The notes: a model not told the origin generated them from the sequence alone. DNA of 64,000 bases from Aquilaria yunnanensis (GCA_039654915.1 CM077600.1:76021992-76085991); one strand, 5' to 3'; positions 43,805 to 55,680 are shown, numbered from the stretch's first letter. Numbers and translations: made by a program.

Positions 43805-46391
43805 CTAAGGGACCCCGGCACCATGGGAAGCTTCGGCTCCTGAATCTTTCGCCGCCACCTTCGGTGCAGGAGGAGGAAACGGCAGGTTAAGGAACTCGAC
43901 TCTTGACTACATCCATCGAGGCCCCCCTGGAATATCTAGGGTAGCCAGAAACGAAGGATCAAGGTCCGGATACTTCTTCAGAAACTGATGACGAGCTAGG
44001 CAGAAGCCGTCCTGAAAAGCAACCTTGGACGTCTGGATGGCTTTACCTCTTTCAACGTCCAACTCGTCTGCCTCATGTTGAAGATCCGAAACCTCTTGCT
44101 GAAGGTCAGAAATCTCCTTCTCCAGCTCCTCGGTTTTCTTCTTCTTCTTCGAACCCTCCTTCAACAAGTTGACCTTGGCCTGGAGTTCGGCATTTTCAGC
44201 CATTGCCTTCGCCAGGAGGGCAGACTCCCCTTCCTTTTCTTTTTGAAGGGTCTCGTTGGCCTAAGTCAGGCTGATTAATTTGTCACCAAGGTTGGACATC
44301 TTCTTGGAAAAATTCTTCAAGAGCCCATTTTGGCCCTTCAAGAACTCCTCCCGAAGATTGGCAATCTTCTCCGTGCATATTTGGCTCAACTTGGTGTTCG
44401 TCAGCACCGAGTTGGCACAAAAAACTTTGGCCTTCTCCAATTTGTCTTCAGCCCAAGCTCAGGCCGAAGACTGCTTTGCTGCCCAAGCTCGGAGGTATCC
44501 ACTATACCCCAAAAGCTGCAAAAAAAAGAGAGAAGGTACTTAGCGAAATTTGCACAAGGAAAGCCAAAAACACTTAGGCGAAAAGTGGGAAGGAAAAGTG
44601 AAGAGCCTGAAGAGTTACTTGAGCAGCATGCTGGAAACTTTTGCAGCAAGGGCATCCTCGGAGGCACACTCCTCGGCAACTGCCTTGAAGGATGTCTGAG
44701 TAAGCAAGCCCCTCGCCATTTGGGGAGCCATTTCCTGACAATCCTCGGAGAACAGATTCATGGCCTCTGTGAAAGACCAGAATGGCTCCCTTAGGACTTT
44801 GTCCTTCAGGACATGAGAATCCTGAAGATCCCTCCTTCGAGCGTGCTCAATCTTCCAAGCCAGGGGCGCCGGATCCTCTGCAAAAAGAAACATGCATCTT
44901 ATCAGGTAAAAATTCCTTGATTATAAAAAATCTAAGTTGATTGCAGGGAAAAAGAGACAAACCTGGCGCGACCTCGGCACAGTCGTCATCAGAGTCACCG
45001 ACCTCCTCGATGTCAGCAGGAACATGTTTGCCCTTGGCCCTTCGGCGCTTTTCTAAATCTTTGGCAGAAAGATCCGCCAAAGAGCCCAACAAATCCACCG
45101 ACGTGGCGGGACTCGGAAGGGCAGAACGGCCACCTCGGCAAGAACCTCCCCGGCAGTTTCAGGCTGGGACAAAGTTGCAACGTCTGTAGAAGTTGCAATG
45201 ACATCGCCAACCTTGGTGGAAGTAGCAATAACATCGCCGACTTCCGAAACGTCCTCCGGAGGGGGAAGAGGGGTGTCTTTCTTGGCTTTCTTGGCTGAAG
45301 ATGATCCGCTCCTAGAAGCCTTGCTCCTCTTCTTTTGTTCTCCCTTCTCGGCGTGACCAAGGAAGAGAGACCTGTAGTAGGTGGCAGACTCGTCGCCCAT
45401 CTCTGAAAAAGAGGGAAGAAATCAGTGTAAGTCCACAGGCACTTATGCTGAAAAAACTTTGAAAGAAACTTACTTTCAAAAAAGGCTTCGTAAGTAGGCT
45501 CGCTCCGAAGGAGCTTCACCAGCCAAGAGTTCTTCCCCTCGGTAGCAGGAGCTGGCTTGCCGAGATCCATCTTGTGCTCCGTAACCACCCCCAACTCCTG
45601 AAGGACATCCTCGGTCATGAGTTTCCACATGATCGGGAAAGGGTAGAGAGAGCGTGAATGGACCACCTAACCACCCCCAACTCCTGAAGGACATCCTCGG
45701 TCATGAGTTTCCACATGATCGGGAAAGGGTAGAGAGAGCGTGAATGGACCTTGGCATCCCAGTCGGCGACAGCACGGATTCGTCTGTCAAAGTCCCCAAA
45801 CCTCACCCCCAACTCGGGAGTTAGCGGCTTCCTGGGATCCATGACATCCACCTCCAGCTTTCCCCGAGCCCACTTAGTCGGGACGTGCGACCAGGCCTTC
45901 GCCACCTTTAGGAAGAAGAACTTCCTTGGCCACCCTTGCCAGCTATCCTTGGTAGCGGAGGTGAACATAAATTTCTTGCTCCCAGATCCCTGAGGTAGCA
46001 TGAAATAAAAGCCACCCTTCGGAACCGGATAGAGCCTATAATACTGCATGAACAGGATGAAATGGGGTTCTACCCCAAAGATCCCGCACATGCAGAGAAA
46101 GGCGTTGAAATAGCAAAATGAGTTGGGAGAAAGCTGATTCACGGCTTTGCCATGAAATTGGAAAAAGTCACAAATCATCTTCGCAGGAGGAAACCGAAGT
46201 CCGGCCTTCAGTTGGGCTTGGAAAACGGTAACCTCGTCACCCCAATTCATAAAGCTAAGCTGGCCAAGGAGAGGTAACCTTGTGATGGCATACGAGGGAA
46301 GGAAAAATTTGGTCTTCCACTTTTCTAATTTTTCAAGAGTGGTGCAACAAGGGTGAGACATAAGAGGTTGCCAGCTCTCGGGAATAGGCAT
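43805..46391 (-). CDS. Element C antisense gene, four exons
   Basis: Exon 1 is 46391-45474, starting with MPIPESWQPLMSHPCCTTLE. Exon 2 is 45402-44963 (MGDESATYYRSLFLGHAEKG), exon 3 is 44877-44619 (PFWSFTEAMNLFSEDCQEMA), and exon 4 is 44515-43805 (coiled coil, VAFQDGFCLARHQ). Donors GTAAGT, GTTTGT and GTAACT and acceptors TTTTCAG, TTTGCAG and TTTGCAG coincide with those in B. Lesions are an 86-bp tandem duplication in exon 1 (45,582-45,753), a frame change in exon 2 near 45,110, and a TAG near 43,905. Exon 2 also has a ten-residue repeat, VGDVIATSTK/D. Similarity to B at protein level is high over all four exons. Confidence 0.8.
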
Positions 46392-46672
46392 GGTTGACTG
46401 AAAAATGACTTCAAAAAAAGGGGGAAAAATGATTTCGGAAAGAGGAGAAACGACTTCGGGAAGTGAAAAGAAAAGCAGAAACCGAAGGAACTCTAGAAAT
46501 TAGAACCCACAAAAAGTCTTTCCGAAGTCTGGGTTTGAGGACGTGATCGTAAAAGATCACCGAAAATCGCTCTACGGCTAAACTGCCGCAAAAGAGGAGA
46601 AAAAGGCACAGAAAAAAGTGAGAGCAAAGTGAGAGCAAAGAAACACAAATGAAGAGTATGACAGGAGGAAGG

Positions 46673-46680
46673 CTTATATA
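46673..46680 (-). promoter_or_regulatory. TATA box of the antisense gene in element C
   Basis: TATATAAG on the minus strand lies about 280 bases upstream of the ATG at 46,391, matching the place of the TATA boxes in B and D. Confidence 0.6.
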
Positions 46681-47172
46681 GATCGAGGAAGGGTAGCCAA
46701 AAGGGCATCATAAATGCTGCGTGAAATCGAAACGTCGCCATAGTGGCACGAAAAAGCATGCCCATCCCAGCTGAGGCCTACCACGTGTTGCCATCACGAG
46801 AAACTAGGACGCGTTTTCTGACATTCAGAAAACCCGGGCACGCTGCACGAGACTGGCACAACTAGTTTCAAGACACGACGGTTCACTAGCCTATGGCGGG
46901 AAAAATAAAAAAGTTGGGTATCTCGAGAACACCGAACGACGGATAGATGACATATCACCTAGGAGGCAAAGTGCCTCCCCAACCGACGTCATACTCCGAG
47001 TGTAAATCCATAAGGTCTGGGGTTCAAGGCTTCGTGCCGCCTTGTTCGACCGAAATGGACATACTACCATGTGGGCCTCCGGGAGTCCACGGGGTCATCC
47101 TGTCAAAACTGCCAATTGGGCAATAGACGGACACCAAAAGGACTACTTGCCGAAGTCTCGACTTCAGCCTTT
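46681..47172 (+). other. Element C segment between antisense promoter and polypurine tract
   Basis: There is no gene. It contains ACACGACGGTTC and GGCGGGAAAAATA segments comparable with B at 6,540-6,740, where the equivalent interval is shorter. Confidence 0.5.
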
Positions 47173-47186
47173 CCAAGGGGGGCATG
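47173..47186 (+). other. Element C polypurine tract
   Basis: CCAAGGGGGGCATG directly abuts the 3' LTR. Confidence 0.85.
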
Positions 47187-48253
47187 TGATAGCCGAAGTG
47201 CTATCGCCCTGACCACCTGCCGACCACGGGAAGAGGGAGCCAGACACTTGAGGCATACGACCTCGGAAAGGACTCCGGAGTGAAGGAAGTCATACACCTA
47301 AGGCGCATAACCTCGGTAGCTCACCAAATTCCAACTTCGGGAGCCAGCGTAGCACCTCCTTCGGGAAGGCGACCGAACCAGCTTCGAGGGAGAAAGACCA
47401 ACCACCCCCTACGGGAGAAAGCCCCCAGAAGCTGTAGACACCGAAGTACCAGCCCGACTCCGGGAAAGGGCCCATCACCCCGAAGTGAGACATCAACCAA
47501 AGGGACCTTGGTTGTACGGCAAGAGCCATCAAGGAGTCTCTGACACTCCGCTCATATAGGTCTCCAACACGCCACCTTCAGACATGCTCTGGCACGCCAC
47601 CTCTAGAAGCACTCTGGCATGCCATCGCAGCATGCGTCCTATCACACAGGGCTACACCTACTACGGCTCGTGGACCGAGGAGCCTGTAGATGGCTAAGGG
47701 CCCCCATGCCCAAAAATACGAACACCATTCGTCCATACACGTGTCACAATCTAAAGGGATCAGCTCCTCCCTTATAGACCAGGGAAATGCCCACAGGCAG
47801 GGGGTCCTCCGGCCGGAGGACCAAAAGGACAAAAGGACGCTCTCCTCTCTCCGCCTGAATACTCTCCCTTCAGCCCTCAGAAAGACACGCCAGGCAAGAG
47901 TCCCTTGTGCTTATTACCGAGTATCTCTCTTTCTCGGAGCACTGACTTGAGCGTCGGAGGTTCCCCCCCAGAAAACCACCTCGGGGGCCTCCTAACCCCT
48001 GTTTTCTGAGTGTTTCAGCCAGGTCTCCCTGAAGGATCTTTGCTCTGGGCTCTCTCCCATGCCGGAAGTCTTTCCCGTCCTCACCAACCACGGTACCAGG
48101 AAGCTGCCGGCCACCGCTTAAGGTGACCCTCTCAGGGTACCATCTTGCACCTCCAGGACCCCCTGCTGCTCACACCGCTGCACACAGTGGAGATGCTGGC
48201 TCCGCCTAACCGGACCGCATTAGATGCTGGCTCTGCACCTCCGGACCGCATCA
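47187..48253 (+). repeat. Element C 3' LTR
   Basis: This 1067-bp copy of 40445-41441 has extra sequence. One addition is a second CTCTGGCACGCCAC unit near 47,586-47,612. Another is a duplicated GATGCTGGCTC...CGGACCGCAT unit at the very end (48,193-48,253). The terminus GCATCA is followed by ACTTA. Confidence 0.92.
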
Positions 48254-48339
48254 ACTTATATCACTTATCTATAGAACTTAGGTACACTTTATGTACATTC
48301 AATTGTAGCCCAAGGCTTGTACAAGTCACAGGCATGACA
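48254..48339 (-). repeat. Element I 3' LTR, 5' tip
   Basis: On the minus strand it starts TGTCATGCCTGTGACTTGTA and runs into element C after ATAAGT. It is followed on its outer side by the polypurine tract. Confidence 0.7.
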
Positions 48340-48356
48340 TTTTCTCCCCCTTAAAG
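48340..48356 (-). other. Element I polypurine tract
   Basis: The minus strand reads TTTAAGGGGGAGAAAA next to the LTR start. Confidence 0.75.
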
Positions 48357-48429
48357 AATTTGGTCCTCCAAATTCTCTAGTTTGGGAAACAACTTTGGTT
48401 ATCTCTTGATCATTTCAACTTCAGTTTCC

Positions 48430-49186
48430 AATGTAGCCTCCTACTTAGACTGGTGAGTCCATTGAATCTTCACCATACATATCCATCGGCTTCTTAACTT
48501 CTTTACATCCTTAGCTAGAACCTTTATAGGTTTTTCCTCATAAGTAAGATTAGGAGTCATTGGAATGTCAGAAGTTTCTATTGCTTGATGTGGGATAGAA
48601 AAATATCTCTTAATCATGCTAACATGAAAAGTATCATGTTTATGACCTAATTCTAAAGGTAAATTTAGCTTGTAAGCCACATTGCCAATTCTAGCCAACA
48701 CTTGAAATTGCCCAACGTACCTAGGAGGCAATTTGCCTTTCTTGCAAAATCTCATGACTTCTTTCATTGGGGATACTTTGATCCACACAGAATCCCCTAC
48801 TTGAAATTCCAAATCCCTTCTTCTCTTATGGTTGGCATAATTTTTTTCTTGATTGTTGGCAGCTTTTATCCTTTCTTGAATCACTTTAATCTTTTCAATA
48901 GTTTCATGAATCAGTTCTGGTCCTATTTCAATCTTATTTTTAAAGTCTTGCCAACAATGAAAAGTGCTGCACCTTCTTCTTTACAAAGCATTATATGGTG
49001 CCATCTTTACCACTAAGTGATAACTGTTGTTGTAGGAGAATTCTATCAAGGTTAAGAGTTGATCCCATTCTCCTTTAAAGTCCAACATATAGTGTCTTAT
49101 TTGTCCTTAAGAACTTGTATAGTTCTTTCTGTTTGCCCATCTGTCTGAGGGTGGTATGCTAAACTTAGTTTTAGTTGAGTTCCTAG
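48430..49186 (-). pseudogene. pol: Element I integrase C-terminus with chromodomain-like tail
   Basis: The open part 48,884-48,441 reads MIQERIKAANNQEKNYANHK, then DLEFQVGDSVWIKVSPMKEV and GKLPPRYVGQFQVLARIGNV, then AYKLNLPLELGHKHDTFHVS and MIKRY. VKKLRSR and VKIQWTHQSK form the weak chromodomain-like end typical of Tekay-type pol. Upstream to 49,186 the PxQTDGQTE-region homology is decayed. The frame continues across copia element H at 57,526. Confidence 0.8.
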
Positions 49187-50600
49187 TGATGGGTTTCGGG
49201 AGCCAAACAGCGCAGCGGAATTTAACCGAAACCCTCCAGGATCCAAGTGAAACGGGGTAAACCGGGTGTTCAAAAATTTTCATACCTAATTTTTGGTTGA
49301 GATCTCTCACTCAACTGTAGAGTCGAATCACAAAACCTGAATAGTTGACATATTCAGGCTCTCTATGGTATCCACACGAGCCTCTCGGGATCACCACGCT
49401 TCCAGCACATCCCAGCAGATGCGTTTCTCTTGCGCTCGCAGTGCTAGCTTGCGTCCTCCAAGGAATTGCAAAAGAAGAGTGTGGCTGTCCTTTTGGGAGG
49501 CTAGGGCAAGAAGACCTACGAATTTCTCACTAGAAGTTGTATTTATAGTGAGACTCAACTTCCAGGCCTAATAGGTTTCAAAGCCCTAATCTAATTAGGC
49601 TTTAATTTCGGGCTTAATAATGGTTCAACTATTGGGCCCATTATTAATACGAAATTATTGGGAAACCAAAACCCAAATTATTAGCCCATGCACTCTAATG
49701 ATCCAAATAGCTTTATGTGTGTGACCCAATAGGCTCTTTCCACGTTGGCAATGATCATAAATCACATTTATGATCATAAGCAATGAGCGATGTCTAGCAA
49801 CACATCATTGCTACCCAAGTGACAAGATTGTTGATAATTCGACTAAACCTTTATGATCATCACCGATATATGCCATTGTCCCTTTGTCCAAGATATCAAG
49901 ACTAAGCACGAGACATGGAATGTGTCACTCTCGTATAGCCCAATCTTTGGTTTCTTGATTACTGAGTAGACCAACTTAAACTGATGACATTGATATCGTA
50001 TATCAACTCATCTGAGCATGGCCATGCATTTTTCTAAGTCTTACTCTATCAAGGAGCCCGAAGATATCACTCCCATTACATAGGAGGGACAAATCCAATC
50101 TTGATCATACAAATCCCTCCGCATGATATGTGACATACCCAATGACCTCCTTCAAGTTCACTCAGTTACGAGCAACAAAGGAAAGTATCAAAGTATGTGA
50201 CTCACATGTAGGGAACCTTGATGATCTTAGGTCGAAGGACTACATATACCATGATCACTATGAGAATCACTTATGACACTCATATAATGATCCATGTAGT
50301 GTTCTCATGGTGGGTCGGTCCAGTACACAAGTTCTCCAACCTGTACCCATATGTAGACTACATATCTCATATTAGTCTCCACATATGCTAGTCGTTATTA
50401 TTGCCACCCGCTCCACAATAATACTAGACCAGGGATGTTTAAGAATATCATTATTCTAGGGTTACAATTATGTTTGTTAAGTTACGTAGAAACAAAACAA
50501 CAAACATAATTGCTGGATTAATGCCTTAATAAAATATCATGACTCAATGTGCAAAAAATACCATCATCTCATGATTGGCTTTTCAAGCACAACACTAACA
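49187..50600 (-). repeat. Element H 3' LTR
   Basis: On the minus strand it runs TGTTAGTGTTGTGC-like to CCGAAACCCATCA. A minus-strand TATAAATA box lies at 49,540-49,547. It is the same family as solo LTR M. Confidence 0.95.
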
Positions 50601-50616
50601 ATCTCCCACTTGCTCT
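50601..50616 (-). other. Element H polypurine tract
   Basis: The minus strand reads AGAGCAAGTGGGAGAT, abutting the 3' LTR. Confidence 0.85.
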
Positions 50617-50649
50617 AAAAGCCAATCATCCATGTATCTAATACCGATG

Positions 50650-51422
50650 GACCTAGAATGGCTATCATGCTTCTGCTGCGTAAGGGACTTTGTCAGTGGA
50701 TCAGCAATGTTGCTGTCTGTTCAAGTCCTGCATATCCTTACATCACCCCTCTCGATGATCTCCCTGATGAGATGATAGCGTCGGAGTATATGTTTGGATC
50801 GCTGGTGAGATTGAGGTTCCTTAGCCTATATGATTGCTCCATTGTTGTCACAATAGAGCTCTATCAGGTCGACAATGCTTGGAACCACTCCAAGTTCAGT
50901 GATGAACTTCTTGATCCAAACTGCCTCCTTCGCAGCATCAGAGGTGGCAATGTATTCAGATTCTATTGTAGAGTCAGCTACTGTCTCTTGCTTTGAACTC
51001 TTCTAGCTAACAGCACCACCACCAATAGAAAACACATAACCAGATTGTGACCTAAAATCATGCTTATCGGATTGGAAGCTTGCATCGGTGTAACCCCTTA
51101 CAACGAGCTCATCTTCACCTCCAAAGAGCAAGAATGCATCCTTAGTCCTTTGTAAGTAATTAAGGATGTTCTTAACAGCTATCCAGTGACTCTCACCGGG
51201 GTCTGATTGGTAACTACTCATCATGCTCAAAGCATATGAGACATCGGGACGAGTACATATCATGGCACACATGATAGACCCAATTGCTGAGGCATATGGA
51301 ATCTTACTCATGCGCTCTCTCTCCTCGGTTGTACTCGGACACTGAGATCTAGAAAGGGTGATACCATGTGACATGGGAAAGAATCCTTTCTTGGGATCTT
51401 GCATGCTAAACCTCTTTAGCAC
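50650..51422 (-). pseudogene. pol: Element H RNase H
   Basis: Open 51,422-51,003 covers the RT thumb/connection and the RNase H start (SKIPYASAIGSIMCAMICTR, ALSMMSSYQSDPG, RGYTDASFQSD). After TAG at 51,000-51,002, at a conserved Trp, homology continues with KSSKQETVADSTIESEYIAT, the catalytic Glu region, then LYCDNNGAI, HQRSKHI and ADPLTKSL. One substitution separates the two halves. Confidence 0.88.
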
Positions 51423-51445
51423 CTTGTCAATATATGTACTTTCAC

Positions 51446-52345
51446 TTAGGCCAAGAAGCTTTCTAGATCTATCTCTATAGATCCTGACCCTAACACATAG
51501 GCTGCTTCACCCAAGTCCTTCAAAGAGAAACATTTCCCTAGCCAAGTCTTCACAGATTGTAGCTCAGGAATGTCATTCCCGATGAGTAGTATGTCATCTA
51601 CATACAACACCAAGAAGACAATAGCGCTCCCACTAACCTTCTTGTAGACACAAGGTTCATCTTCATTTTTGATAAAACCAAACTCTTTGATTGCATCATC
51701 AAAATGAAGATTCCAACTTCGAGAAGCTTGCTTCAGTCCATAAATGGACCTTTGCAACTTGCACACTTTATTGGCATTTTCAGGAATGACAAAACCCTCA
51801 GGTTGTGTCATGTACATATCCTCAAGTAGCTTTCCATTTAGGAATGCAGTTTTTACATCCATTTGCCATATCTCATAATCATAGTGTGCAGCAATAGAAA
51901 ACAAAATTCGGATGGATTTAAGCATAGCAACTGGTGAAAAAGTTTCATCATAGTCAATACCATGAATTTGCTTGAAACCTTTTGCAACCAATCATCCCTT
52001 AAAGGTAATCACATTACCATCCATGTCAGTTTTCTTCTTGAAAACCCATTTGCACCCTATGGGTTTTACCCCTTCAAGTGGGTCAACCAAAGTCCATACT
52101 TGGTTTTCATACATGGATTCCATCTCGAATTTCATGGCCACTAGCCACTTCTCAGAGTCAGGCCCCGACATAGCTTGCTGGTAGGTTGTGGGCTCATCCT
52201 GATCCATGAGCATCACATCACCGGTGTGAGTCATGAGAAATCCATATCTCTTGGGCTCACGCTGAATCCTACCAGTCCTACGTGGGCTCTGTGCTACAGG
52301 AACAGACTCTTGAACAACATCTTGCAGTGTCTGTTCAGGTTCCAT
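51446..52345 (-). pseudogene. pol: Element H reverse transcriptase
   Basis: It has two frames, 52,345-51,992 and 51,991-51,446, split by a TGA where Arg (CGA) is expected. Motifs: PTTYQQAMSGPDSEKW, then NQVWTLVDPLEGVKPIGCKW, then VAKGFKQIHGIDYDETFSPV. Next come QMDVKTAFLNG, YMTQPEGF, LQRSIYGLKQASRSWN and the catalytic YVDDILLIGND. A frame change near 51,490 follows FSLKDLGEA. This is a classic copia RT. Confidence 0.92.
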
Positions 52346-52372
52346 TTCAGGTTCGATGTCTCCTTGTTGTTC

Positions 52373-53254
52373 CTAAATTTCTTCAAGTTCTACTTTCCTC
52401 CCACTAGTTCCTTTAGAGATAAACTCTTTCTCCAAAAAGACAGCAGTTCGAGCAACAAACACTTTTTGCTCAGAAGAATTGTAGAAATAGTAACCCTTTG
52501 TTTCTTTGGGATACCCAACAAAAAGGCATTTTTGAGATTTGGGCCTTAGTTTGTCAGAGGATTGACGTTTCACATAAGCGTCACAGCCCCAAATCTTCAT
52601 AAAAGACAAATTGGGACACCTCTCACTCCATATCTCATATGGTGTCTTTTGAACCGATTTAGATGGAACTCGGTTTAGTGTAAAAGCAGCTGTCTCTAGA
52701 GCATGTCCCCAAAAGAAGTTTGGAAGGTCAGCTTGACTCATTATAGAGCGAACCATGTCTAACAGAGTTCGATTTCTCCTTTCAGATACACCGTTCCATT
52801 GAGGTGCACCTGGTGGAGTGAGTTGTGATACTATACCTCACTCCTTTAGATGGTCAAGCAATTCTTGATCCAAGTACTCTCCACCTTGATCTGATCGAAG
52901 CACTTTAATACTCTTCCCGAGTTGATTCTCTACTTCATTCTTGAATTCTTTGAACTTTTCAAAGGATTCTGACTTGTGTCTCATGAGATACACATAGCCA
53001 TATCTGCTGAAGTCATCAGTGAAAGTAATGAAGTATTGGAAACCTCCTCTAGCTTGTGTAGACATAGGGCCACATACATCACTATGTATGAGTCCTAGTA
53101 AGTCATTAGCCCTTTCACTTTGCCCTGTGAATGAGGCGTTCGTCATCTTGCCCAACAAACATGACTCACATGTCTCATATGATTCAAAATCAAATGAGTC
53201 CAAGAGTCCATCCTTATGGAGCTTGGATATGTGGGTATCATTTATATGGCCCAA
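52373..53254 (-). pseudogene. pol: Element H integrase
   Basis: The GAG-pre-integrase/HHCC part is HYRLGHINDTHISKLHKDGL and CESCLLGKM. The core carries LIHSDVCGPM, DDFSRYGYVYLM, RSDQGGEYLD and, after a TGA at 52,835-52,837, PQWNGVSERRNRTLLDMVRS. The end is LNRVPSKSVQKTPYEIW, CLFVGYPKETKGYYFYN and VFLEKEFISKG. The D, D and E residues are all present. TAG at 53,261-53,263 replaces the Trp before HYRLGH, and TAG at 52,370-52,372 ends the second piece. Confidence 0.92.
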
Positions 53255-53263
53255 GCGATAGTG

Positions 53264-54562
53264 CTAGACATAGGTCGTGTTTGAATCATTTAATCTGACC
53301 TTCTTGGTATTCACATTATAGATTGGATCTTCGAGGTCTAGAACATACAACCCATTACTAAGTTGAGCACTACCATAAAAGATTTCATTCAAATAAATAG
53401 AACAGCATTTGTCCTTTATTATAAATGAAAAACCTTTCTTGTCCAAACAAGAAACAGAAATCAAATTTCTACTAATAGTAGGTACAAAGTAGTTGTTGTC
53501 TAATTCTAAAACTAATCCACTAGGTAAAGTGAGAACATAAGTCCCTACGGCTAAGGTAGCAACCCTTGCTCCATTTCCAACACGTAGGTCCACTTCACCT
53601 CGGGCCAATCTTCTACTTCTATTTAGATCCTGCACATTTGCACAAATGTGAGATCCACATCCAGTATCGAATACCCAAGATGAGGAAGTAGAAAAGTTAG
53701 CCTCTATAACAAGAATACCTGAAGTGGAAGTCTTACTTCCCTTTTCCTTAGCAAGTTCTTCAAGATAGAGCTTGCAGTTGCGCTTCCAGTGTCCAGGTTG
53801 CTTACAATGGAAGCACTCCCCTTCCTTTGCCACACCACCCTTTGGTTTCAGTGCAGCTGAAGAAGAATTAGCATTAGACTTTCCATTAGCTTTATCCTTC
53901 TTCTTGTTGGCTTTTGCCTTTCCCTTGCCCTTTTGAACCATCAAAATGGGCTTAGCCTTCTTAAGGTTTTGCTCAGCAGTTCTCAACATGTTGAGCAATT
54001 CAGGGAGGGACTTGTCTAGGTCGTTCATGTTATAGTTCATGACGAACTGACTGTAGCTTTCAGGCAACGATTGCAAGACTACATCAATAGCCAACTCTTT
54101 CTGAAGAGCAAATCCCAAATTCTCAAGATTCTCAATGTACCCAATCATCTTGAGCACATGAGGACCCACGGGACTTCCCTCAGACATCTTGCACTGAAAT
54201 AATGCCTTAGAGGTCTCAAACCTCTCATGCCTAGCTTGCTTTTGGAAAAGCATTTTGAGATGTTCGATCATATCGAACGCCCTCATGTTCTCATGTTGCT
54301 TCTGAAGCTCAGATTCCATGGTAATAAGCATGAGGCATGCAACATCAAAAGCATCATTAGAATGCCTCTAGTGAGCATCCCTTTCAGCTCTTGGAGCAGT
54401 GGCAGCAGGCTCATTTGGAATGGGCTGCTCTAGGACATAGGCCTTTCTCTCTTGCTTGAGGACTATCCTCAAGTTTCGGTACCATTTGAGAAAGTTGGTC
54501 CCATTCAGTTTTTCCTTCTCAAGGATCGATCGCAACAAAAGTGTCGATGTGTTTTGTGCCAT
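53264..54562 (-). pseudogene. gag: Element H gag and aspartic protease
   Basis: It starts at ATG 54,562 (MAQNTSTLLLRSILEKEKLN). TAG after RAERDAH near 54,365 is a probable former Gln. The frame then runs from 54,331 to 53,264. Capsid landmarks are SELQKQHENMRAFDMIEHLK, FETSKALFQCKM and LPESYSQFVMNYNMNDLDKS. The zinc knuckle CFHCKQPGHWKRNC (C-X2-C-X4-H-X4-C) follows a Lys-rich stretch. The protease has the active site SWVFDTGCGSHIC and LISVSCLDKKGFSF. With one base changed back it would be a continuous frame. Confidence 0.92.
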
Positions 54563-55660
54563 GGTTATCTACAACAGTAAATATGTAGTGTAAGAGTCAT
54601 GTATTTTAATTCATTAAATAAGGACTTTTATTAAATGATACTCCCACTATTTTCCTCAAAATAATAACCCTCGATATTATTCGGAAGACCTCGGCGCTAA
54701 GGTATTCTAGTGGGCCAAGATCCATATTTGACCACAACTTGAGTCAGCTTTGGCTTTTCTCTCAAGTTATAGCTATTTAGGTAGGCAACTCCTTGCCAAT
54801 TGCATCTTATGCAACTCTTGGATAGTTGGGTGAACAACACTTGTCCAAGCTCATCCCATGAGCTTAAGCCCAACTCTATGCCTCTAAGTCCCTAATCCTA
54901 TTAGGATGACTTAGTTAAGTCGGACCCAAAGTTAGCAATTTAGATATAACTATTATCCCGTCGCGCCTTACCAAGATGAACATAGGTGCTTTGCTTTGGC
55001 AAACCCACCTAATGTTGATCAAAGTCTTGACGAGTGCCAACATTTGGAAGTCATCACATTTGATGACTTAATATTTGTTTGAGGGATTTTTCGTTTGATC
55101 TCACCAATTTGTTATCTCCGGTTGTCTTATACATGCATCACATACAAATATAAAACATGCATCTCATGCGTTCAAGAAAGTAAATGTGACATGGTTATAA
55201 CCCAAACTATGAGATATTCTCAAACCAATGAGAATATCATAAAAGCCTAAGAAAAGAAAACAGTCTTCACAAGCTCCTTCTTTTCGATTCTTGGCTGCCC
55301 TTTTGTTGTCACCTCCTTGGACATACCACCTTGGATGATCCTTGGAAATATCACCTTGGATGATCCCATAATGCACCATTACATCAATAATAGAAACCTC
55401 GAGTTACATTCGAGGGGAGTAAGGTGAGAAAAGAATGTACAACGAGAGTGATAAGAAAAGGCACGACTTGCAGGCCGTATTTACAAGTACAACCAATCAA
55501 GGGCTATAACCATGCACCATGCTTCAAACACCAATCAGCATATCATGTCAAATCTCATTCAACAAAGATGCATACCAATTTTCACGCGTTGATTAACCAG
55601 TTTTTATTTATGTGTCGCTTCGCAAATGGTGGTCCCACTGGCTGGTCGGCGAGCGATGGT

Positions 55661-55680
55661 TCCGCTGACCGGTCAGCGGA
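55661..55680. repeat. Perfect 20-bp palindrome TCCGCTGACCGGTCAGCGGA
   Basis: Each half is the exact reverse complement of the other, centred on GACCGGTC. It lies about 430 bases downstream of the PBS in the element's sense direction, in the zone where retroelement RNAs carry packaging and dimerisation signals. Confidence 0.9.

Larger units (their letters stand above)
40445..48253 (+). mobile_element. Element C: Tat-like retrotransposon with pol mostly lost
   Basis: Its 5' LTR (40445-41441), PBS, PPT and 3' LTR (47187-48253) are present, flanked by ACTTG and ACTTA, a 5-bp duplication with one change. Gag-pol is squeezed into about 1.7 kb of decayed pieces, against 5.3 kb in B. The antisense gene (43805-46391) is nearly complete. 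Intact LTR termini with a reduced pol make it look non-autonomous. Confidence 0.9.

Noticed and set aside
50658..50996. 112-residue plus-strand frame next to the H 3' LTR
   Set aside because: It is the reverse complement of the RNase H C-terminus (DNNGAI, HQRSKHI region) of element H.
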